Assembly: GCA_963969595.1 (NCBI GenBank)
Contig: OZ018418.1
Coordinates: 8,189,001 to 8,253,000 of the forward strand
Reading direction: 5' to 3'
Length of the DNA: 64,000 nucleotides
Origin: Neckera pumila
Lineage: Eukaryota > Streptophyta > Bryopsida > Hypnales > Neckeraceae
In this document: piece after piece, positions 11,785 to 22,908 of the stretch
How the letters are laid out: every line of letters begins with the position of its first letter
Numbering within the stretch: position 1 is the first letter of the stretch
Translations under genes and position numbers: made by a program
Notes under the pieces: model-generated
The model's input: the letters and a program-made list of their open reading frames with translations, nothing else
Database searches by the model: none
Told to the model about the DNA's origin: nothing

Positions 11785-13229
11785 GGTGGTTAAATCCTAC
11801 CTCTAAAATCTTGTATAATAGCCTACGAACAGGTTATTGCAACCACTTTTAAATAGTTGTCCTAAATCTAATCTAATCAAAGCTCATGTCTATTCTGCTG
11901 TGTAGGTGTCCAACGAAAGGAGGCCACTCCAACGGAGTTGGCTTAATTCTAATTTAATTGAAGCTCACGTCTATTCTGTTGTGCAGGCGTCCAGCTAAAA
12001 GAGGCCATTTCAACGGAGTTGGCTTAAATCTAATCTAATAGGCAGATAAGAGGTCTTGCAAAATGATCGTGTTTCCTAATGACTATGGTCAGACTCTCAT
12101 GTTTTGCTCAACGTGATTCAATACAATACATAAGTAACACAACCCCAAGTTTCTCCATATGTAACTACAAGAAGGAATACCGGTAACGGTATCTGCATTA
12201 TCGACCTAAGAAACTTGGGACCAAAACAGAACAAAAGAAACTGAATGAAATTGTATTTCTCAACACATAACATCCTAATACTGAAAGCTCCTAATGGGCA
12301 GACTAACGGAGGTTGGGATCCACTAAAATCCCTACCATCCTTCTGCACAACTACTAGTGATTTCAAACAAGAGTCGCCTCCAGTTCTTGTACTAGAGTTG
12401 GTGCAGTGAGTATCTTGCTAGTTGTCTAGCCGACGTTCCATAGAAAGGATACGTCAAATGTGGACAAACTGGCTTGTGTTGGATTAGCATCGCTGCACTG
12501 GTGCCTTTTCTTTTACGCTACTCTTGTCAATAGTGGCCGGATTTTAGGCAACTTCTTTTTGAAGTCTTTTCCCAAATTACCACCTATCTCTGACTTAACT
12601 TAGAAGATTCCGTTATGGGATATCCATTAAGGCTCGGAGGTTGCAACCAAGTAGCAGGGGTCTTTATAAACCTTCAATGTGAATGTAAACGCACCCAAAT
12701 GTGGAATTGATTTGTGATTTATATTCCAATTGATAGGTTCTCTATCGTAGAAAGCTTCATGGCTGACATTGTTGCCTTTCTTTTTACGTTAATTCCAACT
12801 ATCTTTGCAAAATTTACGTAGCTTTTAGGAATAGTCTATGTCATTTGTAATGTCCTCAGCTCTACTCTAAGATAATTTTTAGAAAGACCAACCAAGAAAC
12901 TTAAATTATAAAGTTTTCATTCCTATGTTGTCCCGTTTGGCATTTCGTAAGTTGGATTTGCTAGTAAGGTGACAACTAGTTATAAAATATTTTATGGTTG
13001 GCCTTTTTGGCTTTTACTTTTACGTGACTTCTATCATTAGTGGGCAAGGATTTTAATCTTTCCCAAAGGAATTGTCTGACTCAGTAGAAGTTCACAACCA
13101 TGTGTTTAGATAATTTGAAGGTTATAGTTTTTTAAGGTTACAGTTCACACTTTATATTCCTTGCATCTATTGCCACTAGTTCGGGTTGGAAATTTTGATC
13201 CATCAAGGGTCTTTAATTGTACCAAAATG
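11785..13229 (-). pseudogene. Degenerate Gypsy interior between integrase and the 3' ORF
   Basis: No open frame of note apart from a short minus-strand one at 12366-12118 that I do not recognise. By position this should encode the integrase C-terminus and a linker, but it is too decayed to read. A local duplication of an 81-base unit is seen: AGCTCATGTCTATTCTG at 11881 and AGCTCACGTCTATTCTG at 11962, each followed by a block ending CAACGGAGTTGGCTTAA. Confidence 0.55.
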
Positions 13230-14063
13230 TTAAGGAAGGTAGATTGAATGATATACGGACCGGTCCACAAGGACCGAGCATTCTCGTAGCGATTCAGTAT
13301 CATCCAACCTCATCGCAATGGCAATGTGCAGCGACTGCATTTCAAATACGATTGGCAATATTGCCTCAATTCTATACATTAAAGCGAAAGGTGTGGTGCA
13401 TGCCGTTACCTTATACGTGGTACGGTAAGCCCATAATGCTGAGGTTAGTTTGAAGTCCCAATCTCGTTTGCTATCAAAAACTGTCTTTCCAAGAATTTGT
13501 ACTAATGTCTGATTCACTCTTTCTGTATGCCCATTGGTCTGAGAGTGATAGGGTGTAGTCTTCTGATGATTGATTTGAAACATGTTGCTCATGAGTTCTA
13601 TAGTCTCATTGAGGAAATTGTGAACCACGATCGCTAATAAGAATTTTTGGGCAACCAAAGCGGGAAATGATATTTTCATAGAGGAAAATGGCTGTTTGTT
13701 TTCCATCTGCATTTTTTACTCCCTTGGCCTCTGCCACTTGGTCAAGTATTCAGTGGCCATTATTATATATTGATTTCTTCATGATGATATTGGAGCAAAG
13801 GGCCCGACATAGTTGATTCCCCATTTCTCTAGAGGTGCCAGGGGTAATGATGGTTGAAGTGGGAGGTCAAGCCGCATATTGTTGTGTGCATACCTCCGAC
13901 AAGCGTCGCATTCCTTGGTATGTGCTTTGGCTTCTGCAAACAAGGTCGGCCAAAAGTATCCTGCTCGAAGTATCTTTTGAGCAGTTAGTCTTCCTGAGAA
14001 ATGACCGCCACAGCCTCCTCCATGACACACTTCTAATATAGCTGGTACTTTGTCATAGGACAC
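13230..14063 (-). pseudogene. pol: Integrase domain of Ty3/Gypsy pol (decayed)
   Basis: Two minus-strand frames, 14063-13779 and 13712-13230, carry the integrase of the element. The first has the HHCC zinc-binding region (CHGGGCGGHFSGRL, then ECDACRRY) and the start of the catalytic core, WGINYVGPF. The usual aspartate of the GIDFVGP motif reads asparagine here. The second frame has the end of the core, TPYHSQTNGHTERVNQ, with the catalytic glutamate kept. The middle core segment that should carry the second aspartate is altered. A frameshift near 13.75 kb separates the frames. The enzyme would insert element DNA into host chromosomes, but this copy cannot be active. Confidence 0.93.
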
Positions 14064-14090
14064 ACAATGTCGAAGAATCCCGTCGACCCC

Positions 14091-15386
14091 TCATCGGTAC
14101 AATCTTCTAGCAATTAAGGCAAAATGTGAACTATTGACCCGTATCTTTCTACGCTCATTCTTGTCTAACCCTTCCGGATACTTTTGGGTAATTAAAAATT
14201 GTGCTGTGTGCTTGTACCAAGTTGGTACAGCTTGTACTGCAAAGAGCTGATCGTCGGGGAATTCATCATCAATGTCTTTTGTTCCTAACTCTGTAGATAA
14301 CCTAGAGAGATGGTCTGCTCTTGAGTGCTTCTTCCCAGGTTTGAATTCTATTGTATAATCGAACTCTACAAGTAATAAAACCCAATGGGCTAACCTACCA
14401 CTCAGTTCTAGTTTTTTGACCAGATACTTAATTGCCATATGATCTACAAAGAATATCACTGGGTTCATCAATAGGTAGTGCCAAAAAATTTTGACTGAAA
14501 AGATCATGGCCAAACATTCTCTCTCCGTAGTGGTGTAGTTGTGTTGTGCTTGGGTTAGTTGATGGCTAGCAAATACAATAGGATGTTCCTGGCTTGTTTC
14601 TTCATTTACTTGACACAAGGTGCTGCCCACCCCCACTGCAGAAGCGTCACAATAGACATGGAATGGACGATTCCAGTTAGGAAGTCTTAATACAGGAGTA
14701 GTGGTTAGTTTCATTTTTAGCTCATCATACCCCTTTTGACATTCCGGGGTCCAGTTAAACTTAACCTCCTTTTTTGTTAAGTTTGTAAGAGGCAATGCTT
14801 TTGTAGCATAGTCTTCTATAAATTCGCGGTAATATCCTATATGGCCTAGAACTCTTTGCACTCCCTTGACATCCTTTGGAGGAGGAAGGTTTACTATAAC
14901 TTCCACCTTATCGGGGTTAGCCATCTGCCCGTCTTTTGACACTACAAATCCTAGCAAAACCCCTTGCTTGATGCCTAAAAATAATTTTGCAGGGTTCAAG
15001 GCAATGCTTGTCCTTACGCATCAAATGAGACATTCTTGTACCAAAGATAGATGTTCTTCATTGGTAGACTGAGTTCTAAAATCATCAATGTAGACAGTCA
15101 TGGACTTGTGGACCAAATCTGAAAATACAAAACTCATAACTCTTTGGAATGTTGAGGGAGCATTGCATAGGCCAAATGGCATCACCTTATAAATGAATGT
15201 TCCCCAAGGCATGGTGAAGGCAGTCTTTGACCAATCTTCCTCTGCAATGGATATTTGAGTATAACCAGAATATCCGTCCATAAAAGTAAAGAGCCCGTTT
15301 CCCGCTACTTCATCTATGATGGTATTGATGAAAGAAAGAGGGATTTGGTCCTTCCTTGTTTTCTTGTTCAGCTGTTGGTAATCCAC
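14091..15386 (-). pseudogene. pol: Reverse transcriptase and RNase H of Ty3/Gypsy pol (decayed)
   Basis: The frame 15386-15021 begins MDYQQLNKKT and holds RT palm motifs: PLSFINTIIDEV, GYSGYTQI, PFGLCNAPSTFQR and the catalytic box read as VYIDD (usually Y-V-D-D). The frame 14999-14091 continues with the thumb (GFVVSKDGQ, LGHIGYYREFI) and RNase H: HVYCDASAVGVG (first acidic residue), TTERECLA (second) and VDHMA with ADHLSRL. The order RT, RNase H, integrase is that of Ty3/Gypsy. ADHLSRL at the RNase H end is a form I associate with plant non-chromovirus lineages (Tat/Athila-like), from memory. Frameshifts near 15.0 and 15.4 kb and an altered YIDD context mark it as dead. Confidence 0.96.
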
Positions 15387-15481
15387 GCATACTCTAAGTT
15401 TCCCATTTTCTTCTTGACTAAAACCATAGGTGACATCTAAGCTGTAATTTTGACCGGCATGATGAATCTAGCTTGAAGCAA

Positions 15482-16069
15482 TCACTCAATCTCAGCCTTC
15501 ACTATAAGTTGTAAAGTTGGGTTCATTCGCCTCTGTCTTTGTCTGATGGGTACAACATTTGGGAGTACAGGAATGGTGTGCTGAGCAATGTATGGTGGAA
15601 CCCCCTTTAAATCAAGGTAAGACCATGCAAACACGTCTCTGTATTCCAGAATTAGAGACCAATAACGCTCCAATTCTTGTCTTTTAAGATGTGAACCTAC
15701 TTTAATAAGTTTAGGCTCTTTTCCAGGGAAGGAGACATCTATCTCCTTCCAGTCTGATGTTTGACTGTGAATGGGATCACTTGGCCCATGATACCAACCG
15801 CTAGGTACGGATGGATACATGGCTACATTGGAACCTACTTGCAACCCTTCTGAGGTCTTGCGAAAGTGTAAGGGTGGTAGAAAAGCTTCTTCTGCAAGGA
15901 TGGAATTCCAACTCATGGTTTGAGTACCATCTATTTCAAGAAGGCAAGCAATTTCTACAGCAATATCGTCTAAGAGGGTGACTAGTCCTGGCTATTCAGC
16001 GTCGAGGATCTCTAATTCATCTAGGTCGGACATGGTCGAAGAGTTGGATTGCTTGTAGTTCTTAGGCAT
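15482..16069 (-). pseudogene. pol: N-terminal pol region before RT (decayed)
   Basis: A frame from ATG at 16069 begins MPKNYKQSNSSTMSDLDELE, meets a stop, and continues in the long frame 15916-15482. That frame contains WYHGPSDPIHSQTSDWKE, FPGKEPKLIKVG and YRDVFAWSYLDLKG. A segment of the type EYRDVFAWSY just ahead of RT is typical of Gypsy polyproteins (linker between protease and RT). No DTG/DSG protease motif and no gag zinc knuckle can be found upstream. Sequence above 16.1 kb is unrelated, so gag and protease have been cut away or displaced by the islands inserted there. Confidence 0.85.
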
Positions 16070-16181
16070 AGTTAACACCAAACTTAACCCAATCGTACTT
16101 GTGTATTTTCTTGTGTGTAAGAGAATTTAGAGAACAACCTTATTAAGTGACAAGGGTTGGTTGAGAATGACATCTCTAATT

Positions 16182-16876
16182 CCTCTTTGGATTTGAAGAG
16201 CAGTAAGTGCCTTTCAAAGAGAGCTCGTGGTTGAGCCCTCCTTGAATTTGAGGAATAGTAGTTGCTTTCCAAGAGAGCCCATAGTCAAGCCCTCCTCGAA
16301 TTCGAGAAGGACTAGTGGCCTTTCCATGAGAGCTCGTGGTCATGCAAAAGAGACCCAAGGTCTATTTAGAGATTACAAAAACTAAAGCCTATACCTATAT
16401 AATTTAACAATTTTCTTGAAATTGAGTATCTATTCAAATAGAGTTGTTTATCAACCAAGGCCCCTTGACATCGAGGAGGTATTCTTCTTAGCAAATTTTG
16501 AGAGGTGAATATCTGATATTAATATCTATTAGTGTTCCTCAAAATCGAGGAGGACTATTGGCCTATTGAATGAAGTATTAGTGCCCAAGGTCTTATGGAT
16601 TATCAAGTGATTTACTAAATGTTGAACAACGACATTATTGTCATAGTCAAAATGAGGAGCTAGATGATTAATAGTTGGTCCAGGATTTTGATTACATTAG
16701 AATTTATGATACATATTTGGTCTAATAGTTGTATGCCTTTGTGCTCTTCTCATCCAAGAAGCCTTTTTACCTAGCATCGAGGCCTCGGGCCATAGGAGCC
16801 TTCTCGGATTCCAAGGAGTAATAGGAGCCTCCTGGATTTCAAGGAGCGATAGGAGCCTCCTCGGATTCCGAGGAGC
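16182..16876. repeat. CTCC-family palindrome cluster, left arm of island 2
   Basis: At least seven imperfect palindromes of the CTCCTCGRAATTYGAGGAG type are visible: 16182-16200, 16237-16254, 16291-16310, 16535-16553, 16799-16818, 16828-16847 and 16857-16876. The cluster plus its upper flank is an inverted, diverged counterpart of 36.77-37.46 kb. This supports reading the two as the left and right arms of one island. Confidence 0.8.
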
Positions 16877-17262
16877 CTCCAACATCATATTTGTTAAAAT
16901 GGGAGTTTTCCAATGAAATGGGAGTCCTTTTGCATTGACATGGGAGTTGCTAGAGGCACATAAGTAAAAAAAAAAGAAGAATTTAGATTTGCAAACACCT
17001 AAAATGCAATGCAATGACATCCAAAACAAGTTTGCAAATGAGAATTTTGGAAATATCAGGCAGAATTTGCGATATGCAATACCATTAATTGGAAAAAGCC
17101 ATCACATATACACGTGATTGTTGGATGAATGCCTTGCCAGACAAAATTTAATAGAAGTATAACCTATCGTTACACTCCTAGTAGCAAAATATTACATCAT
17201 TATCGCCCGTATTAGACACTACAAATAGGTTGCTTAAAAAGACAAGTGCCTGGTGGTTAGAG
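16877..17262. repeat. Sequence shared, inverted, with 36.77-36.93 kb
   Basis: The minus strand here reads GACTCCCATTTCATTGGAAA and then CCCATTTTAACAAATATGATG. The plus strand at 36.78-36.93 kb reads GACTCCCATTTTAATGGAAA and, about 110 bases later, CCATTTTAACGAATATAATG. In both places the palindrome cluster follows immediately. No gene is seen. Confidence 0.65.
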
Positions 17263-17477
17263 AATGAAATGGATGTTGAGCTTTGATCTGGATCGAGGCA
17301 CAAAAATTATAGAAACAAGACATGTAGATGTCTCCCTAGGACTCTCAGAATTCACACTCCACATGCTGTAATTTAGAGCGTCATTTATGAATGTCCTTAG
17401 AGCGACATCTAGATTTTTTTGTTTTTATACTATTTGTGTCCAAATCTAGATCAAAGCTCAACATCCACTTCATTTTG
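17263..17477. repeat. 215-bp long imperfect hairpin (foldback element or miRNA-like)
   Basis: The left arm, starting ATGGATGTTGAGCTTTGATC, pairs with GATCAAAGCTCAACATCCAC in the right arm. The pairing continues inward through GTAGATGTCTCCCTAGGA against TCCTTAGAGCGACATCTA. The arms are about 80-85 bases with scattered mismatches, leaving a loop of about 40-50 bases. I see no clear target duplication. It may be a small foldback MITE; a hairpin of this length and pairing could also feed small-RNA production. Confidence 0.7.
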
Positions 17478-17864
17478 TCATCACCATGTCCTCATCTATT
17501 TGAGCTACTAGTTGCATGACTCCCACAAGCAATAAAGATGTGATATTTTGACTACCTGATTTGGCGGTTTGTAATTTTTAATGGTTTGCAATGCTCACTA
17601 AACGGATCATGAAAAATGTATGTAACTGTCATGAGTGTGATTCACTCTAGCACTAAATTCTATACACTAATTGCACAGTGCTTTCATGTATGAATAGACT
17701 ATATTTGTATAGACTCTATGATGTACGTACAGATTCTAAGACTACAATATGAACAGAATCTACGTGTGTGATTTACTTTTTTGCAACTCCATCGCCCTCC
17801 AAATCTCCGGCCCTCGATTGTATACATTATTCCTTTGCTTGTACTCCCGTAACCATTGGAGCCT
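17478..17864. other. No recognisable gene
   Basis: AT-rich spacer with the isolated sequence GTATAGACTCTATGATGTACG and no coding or repeat signal. Confidence 0.5.
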
Positions 17865-18360
17865 CTAGAATTCTAAAAACTTCCGGTCCCACATATTATG
17901 AATACAAAGAGTAGAAGGACTCAGTGGTTCATTATTGTGTGTCTTGGTCTTTTGCACTCCTAGGGACCATTTATGTCTACGTAGCCGAGGGGGAGGCAAG
18001 GAAGTGACACCAACGAGACCTGTGCTTGAAGGAGAATCTGACTTCACCATAGTGATGGAGACTGGAATTTCAGTAACCTCGTAAAGCCTTCGTGGCGTGC
18101 CTTTCTCTAAAGGAGAAGGCGACATTTGAGATGCCACCATATCCTTGCATCTAAGAGGGGACGGGGAGCAGGACTTTGGCAGGCGAGGAGCTCCATTTGG
18201 AAGACTATCCACCACACCGTCTTCCATGGGCATTAGTGAAAAGTCCATTGTCGAATTGGCAGTAGTAGCGGAGCACAAAAAGGTCCCTGTACTGAGGATA
18301 GCATTTTGGCCACAGTCCAGGAACAAATTAGTTGACGCTTTGCAGGAAGACTAGCATCCT
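17865..18360 (-). pseudogene. C-terminal exon of the FCP1-like gene
   Basis: The minus-strand frame 18326-17865 has MEDGVVDSLPNGAPRLPK, then CSPSPLRCKDM and SQMSPSPLEKGTPRR, and ends DRKFLEF. It follows the FCP1-like domain on the same strand, separated by an intron-like stretch with two GTCGAC-type palindromes. A related tail lies at 59336-58923 (LEDGIVDSPPSQ, CSPSPLKRASLNQ), so this is a conserved low-complexity tail and not chance. Its serine/proline repeats recall substrates of CTD phosphatases, but I draw no functional conclusion. Confidence 0.55.
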
Positions 18361-18440
18361 TGATTGGAGTCGTCGAGGTACAAAAAGTGTGGAGACAAGT
18401 ATCCTTTAGAAAGAATTCAACCAAGCAGTGCCACAAACAC

Positions 18441-18600
18441 GCAAAGAAATTCATATGACAATAGTGACCAACACTTCAGGTCGACCAGACCTGAACAGAC
18501 AGAGCCAAAAGACAAACATGCAAAGAAATTCATATGACAATACTGACTAGCACTTCAGGTCGAGCCGAACTAAACAAACATAGTCATTTTGAACTTTGAA
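18441..18600. repeat. 79-bp direct duplication carrying GTCGAC-type palindromes
   Basis: GCAAAGAAATTCATATGACA starts at 18441 and again at 18520. Each copy ends in a palindrome: 18475-18496, arms TTCAGGTC and GACCTGAA, and about 18554-18575, more decayed. It lies between the FCP1-like domain and its tail exon, that is, in a likely intron. Confidence 0.85.
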
Positions 18601-18844
18601 ATGTAGTGATAAAGCTTTCTTGTTAAATTTATTAAACTGTGGCTATAAAATGAAAATTGACCACACTTAAAATCTATTTATATTAAGGATCGATGCGAGC
18701 TAAAGTGAAAAGTAAACAGAAGAGGCCCTAATGTAATTGTCACAGGTGTCGAGTAGACCTAATCAACATCATCACCTACAAATACTGTCCTATTTCAAAG
18801 TAGAGGACACTCTAGCTACATCCATGAGCCTATTATATTTGCGA

Positions 18845-19530
18845 CGACTCCGTTCGTCGCATAGCATTCGCCGACCCATCTTTCCTTTGCTATTCTCTCG
18901 AAATGACTTCAATCCTTGGTTCTGTGCGCTATGTACGCGGCGAAATCAGGGAAGAAGTACGTTGAGGAGGAAAGTGTCCTTCGGACCATTTCTCCTATAA
19001 CTCCAACTGTCTGGGAGAATGACATTCTCTGAATTGTTCATTATGTGCTTATTTGGGATATCATTGACTACAATTGTATCCTCTGGCATAAAATTTCTTC
19101 GTAAGCCACTGAACAAGTAACTAAGTTTCTTCAAGAAAAGTTCCTTATTTGTGTCGGTCTCTTTGAAAGTACTAACGTTCCCAAAACTATCCCTACACTT
19201 CAATATTGCACAAGAATCCTGTCCTAATACGAGGAAAGGCTTCTTTTGATCCTCAAACAGATATTGGCTGATTTCTTCGGCGGTGGATTTTTTCATGGAG
19301 GTCCACACCAAACGAATGCTATCCATCCTAACTCAAGAAGAAACTCAGCGCACCCAGGCTGGACATACACTGCCTTTGGTCCCATAATTGCAGGAATTGT
19401 GGCTGAGTGAGGTTGCTTAACGACAATCCTGGACAAACCCTTGGACTTGGCATCTTCACAGACACATAATATTCCATTCAGGTCCAGGACAACGTTGAGC
19501 CATTTCTCGGTCACTCTGGACGTCAATGGA
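18845..19530 (-). pseudogene. FCP1/NIF-like HAD phosphatase domain (frameshifted)
   Basis: The frame 19526-19293 starts with MTSRVTEKWLNVVLDLNG and has the HAD motif I as DLNGIL (19466-19491), then YVQPGCAEFLLEL. The frame 19326-18946 continues VWTSMKKSTAEEISQYLF, LVLGQDSCAILKC, PEDTIVVNDIPNKHIM and NVILPDSWSYRRNGPKDTF. The order DxNGxL, R/QPGC..FL, W-T/S-S, LGQDSC, VNDIP matches FCP1-homology (NIF) phosphatases. In these the first Asp is the nucleophile; here the second Asp of DxD is Asn and the late DD reads ND, as in some plant HAD-like relatives. A frameshift near 19.31 kb and another at about 18.95 kb, after which the sense runs on to about 18.85 kb, break the gene. It lies downstream of, and on the same strand as, the methyltransferase-like gene; whether they formed one transcript is unknown. 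Confidence 0.8.
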
Positions 19531-19769
19531 AGTTTGACCTCCTTCGACGTCCCTCCACGACCAATATGAGGACTCGATTCTTGCTATCAAATGGACAAAT
19601 GTGCAGCCAATTACTATCCTATATTGACACATTTCCAACATCAAGCAAAACCACCACAACATCCCGGACCCTTTAAGTTGAATAATGGCATTAAAAATTA
19701 CAAATTAAAAAACTAAGAACGTCGAGAACGCACACATGTAGTAGTAAACATGAATTACTTGCTGTTTAG

Positions 19770-20050
19770 AAGGAACAACTCGATCAACCAAAACATCAGG
19801 CACGACAATGGCGGCATCAGGAATTTGAACCTCCATGAGCACATCATCTGGAATGGATGTTTCATCAGCTGAAGCACTCTGTCTTCAGCCCAATTCAACG
19901 GATGCCAATTGGACTGCAAGATCACCATCCTTAAGGGGGCCCACATCCTCCGAAATCATAATGGAAGATGATGGGATAGGACATTTTGATGACGGTGAAC
20001 TGGGGACTAGAGGCAGATTTGGAGCATTGATCGGGCTTGCGACGAAAGAA
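19770..20050 (-). pseudogene. Acidic, low-complexity exon before the FCP1-like domain
   Basis: Minus-strand sense reads APNLPLVPSSPSSKCPIP, SIMISEDVGPLKDGDLAVQ, a stop, then SIPDDVLMEVQIPDAAIVV. The composition (Pro, Ser, Asp) suggests a disordered N-terminal part of the FCP1-like protein or a linker from the methyltransferase-like protein. No domain is recognisable. The sequence between 20050 and 20270 holds only a partial palindrome (CTTGAGTCGAGTT near 20.23 kb). Confidence 0.4.
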
Positions 20051-21188
20051 TGTACAAGGAAGAAGTTTGTAAGAACTGAGTATATTAAATCCTGAAGTAA
20101 TAAAAGTTCAATTACAAAAATAATATTCAAGATGCATAACTCCATGGCCGTGTCCAATAGCAAATCTGTTTCAAAAAATATCCAAACTGCTTTTGAAAGT
20201 CTACGTCTATATATAAACTATGATACAAATCAGCTTGAGTCGAGTTAATACTACACAATTGACATCAAGTGATTATTTGGGAAAACCTACGGGTGCATTT
20301 GAACCAGGCAACAATGTTTTCTGGTCATGTGCCCCAGTGGACTTGAGGGCCACTTCAGTGATGTTTGCTTCAATGGGAGCGGTGGATGATGTGGACGGGG
20401 CACCAACCTCATCTTTTGTTGCCGGCACAATGTTGGACTCTTTGGATGGCGGAGGAATCTTGGGGCAGACATCCGTCGGGAGAGCAGGCGCAGGGCAAGA
20501 AGGAAACAACTAGCTCCACGACAAGCCCCTGCAAGCTGGACCCGTTGCCTACATTTGTTGTAGACGGCAAACCCTGGAGCATTAGTTGAGGCTATTCTGG
20601 ACTTGGTTGTTTGTAAGCAAGAGGTGCTATACCTACTAGTTGATTCATTATCGCAGCATATTGATTGTTGCTTTTGGCGTTTGAACTCACTAGTACCGCA
20701 AACATATCATCCATTCTCGCGTTTGTTGTCGCATACATTTCCATACTTTTCACCCGATCCTTCAACCTCTCTTCCCTGAGTTGAGCAATGTCGTCGTCAC
20801 GGTCATCATCAGCGAAATTCCTCCTTTTCCTTTTCCCCTAACGGCCTTTAGGCGGCGGCGTGGATGAAGGCTGCGCCGATATGGGCTGCCCCAAGGAATC
20901 TGACGCCGACCCCCTAATGCTCTGAGACAGGTTCACGGGTGGCAAGTGCTCTGTGGGGACATCATCCGGACCGTAGTCTTCCTCCTCTGTATCTTTGTGT
21001 TCCTTCCCACTGTTGCATTCGGAAACTTGAGCTTTCGTGGATGGTGTATGGGGTTTGTTCCAAGCGAATTTGCGTCATCTCTTTGATGAAGACAAAGTTG
21101 TCGACCCAACAGGCTTCCTGTTGTGCTTCTCTTTGTCGACAAAATACCCTGTCGAAAGGAAGTCGTTCTTGTCGAGGGTCTTCGCCGT

Positions 21189-21399
21189 CTGCACAAGAGT
21201 TAGGGAGTTGAGACATCAGATGACGGAGGGAGACAATTCAGGTCGAAACAACTTGAAGCATTTGGCATGTGGATAGCAATTACGAACTTAGCATTCATTT
21301 CTAATTAGCTCGAGTCGACCTAAAGGTTGTTTGATGCTATTGAGCACAAAACCATATTCACATGCTCATTCAAGTCGAGTCAACCTAAACAACACTTAC
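21189..21399 (-). other. Intron with GTCGAC-type palindromes
   Basis: Donor GTAAGT directly follows ATM of the motif I exon (exon end 21400), and an acceptor CAG ends at 21189. The join is in phase and completes the methyltransferase strand after motif I, which supports the intron. Inside are palindromes at 21369-21390 and 21308-21324, plus a degenerate one near 21237. Confidence 0.75.
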
Positions 21400-22768
21400 C
21401 ATTGTGGCACAAGTAAGTTTTGATCCGCCAAATAACAATAATACATTGCCTACAGCGCAGCATCTCCTCAAGATACCCAAATAGAATTCCATTTGCAGCT
21501 CGGTATTGTGGATTCTGTATTCCACCTCATTGTAGGCCCTAGGCTTCGTGAACACTTCAGTGTCTGGGGCCCGATAAGCTGGTTTTGGCGTGATAATGTT
21601 GGAGTTCTTGGGGTTTTGCATAAACGAAAGATAAATTTTTTCGACCGCCTTGCTGTTGTTTGGTGAGTAGTCTCCCATATGCTCATGCTTTGCCGGATAA
21701 TAATCGGCAAAGTCTAGCTTGTAGTCCTTGAATACCTTGTTGTTCTTCAAAAAGTGCAAGGTCTGCGTTTGTTCAACCAAGTCCGAGCAGATGATGAGCT
21801 AGGTGTTGACTTCTTCTATCTTGGGCTTCTTCTTCTCCTAGAATGACTTCATCACCGCGTGAAAGTATGGTTTTGCAAGCGTGGCATTTGCCTTCTTTGT
21901 CACCATTGGCATGTACCAAAAGTCCATTACCCCCAATTTAATGCTGTCTAGTGTGCCCTCTCTCTATGCATCCCTTGGCCAGTTTGTGTGCCTCTCATTC
22001 ACGATGTTGTATGGTTGATAGTGCACGGTGGACTGCAATGGAATAAAATTTGACCTTCATTCCAGGAACACCCTGAAGAATTCTGTAGCATAGGGGGACA
22101 TTTCTTCAGCAGACTTGTTCTTCGCCCTGGTGTTCTTGGCCTCCCCCAAGTAGTCAACGCCTAGCTGCTCAAGAAAGATGTTCATTGTCGCACTAGTAAT
22201 GTTGCAACTACGTTTGAACTCTCTCCACTTGTCCAGGTTGATTTTGTTTAGTGCATTCAACAACCCCAAGTCTTCGCCAAGAACATTAAGTTCTTTCTTC
22301 ACGAGGTACTTTCTCTTCCGTCTTTCCACCCACTCCTTGCATGTGTAGCAGCTTTCAAGAACGGATGAGACAACTTTGACTGTGACCTTGGGATAGTCAT
22401 AATTCGCCAGCTTGGGATCAATGTGGAGAATGTGCTTGGCCAGTATTGTGAGATCATTATGAGAATGTGCTTGGCTAGTATGAGAGGTTCCCCAGAAATT
22501 TGAAGAACTCATGCATCAGATTTCCGTTCTCTGGCTTCCAGCTTAGTTTCTTGTTGAACGGCATCAACGTGTCTGAGTCTAGGAGCTCCCCGTGTGCAGA
22601 ATTGGATATCACCTCACTCCATAGTTTGTAGATGTCATCAGAGGCGGTTATAATCTTAAGCTTGTTGGTGATTTTCAGCTTCTCCTCCGTGCCCTTTCCT
22701 TTTGTTGCTTTCTGGGACTTCACGACATCCAGCATTGCAAAACGGTTGCTCATAGCCGTCACGAACTC

Positions 22769-22908
22769 CTGCGTAATAGACAATGAGTGTTTAATAGGTG
22801 CCACACAAGAGGGTTCAGGTCAAGTGGACCTAAACCAACGAAGCTTGGCTGTTGAATGACGTTGCTTAATCAAGCACAGATTAGGTCAAGTCGACCTGAT
22901 ATAATTAC
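22769..22908 (-). other. Intron with two GTCGAC-type palindromes
   Basis: Donor AAG|GTAATT (exon end 22909) and acceptor GCAG (22769-22770) bound a 140-base intron. It joins NKKKFK to EFVTAMSNRF in phase. Two palindromes lie inside (22814-22834 and 22881-22899). The homologous gene of island 3 has an intron at the same protein position, with two palindromes of a different sequence. Confidence 0.8.
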
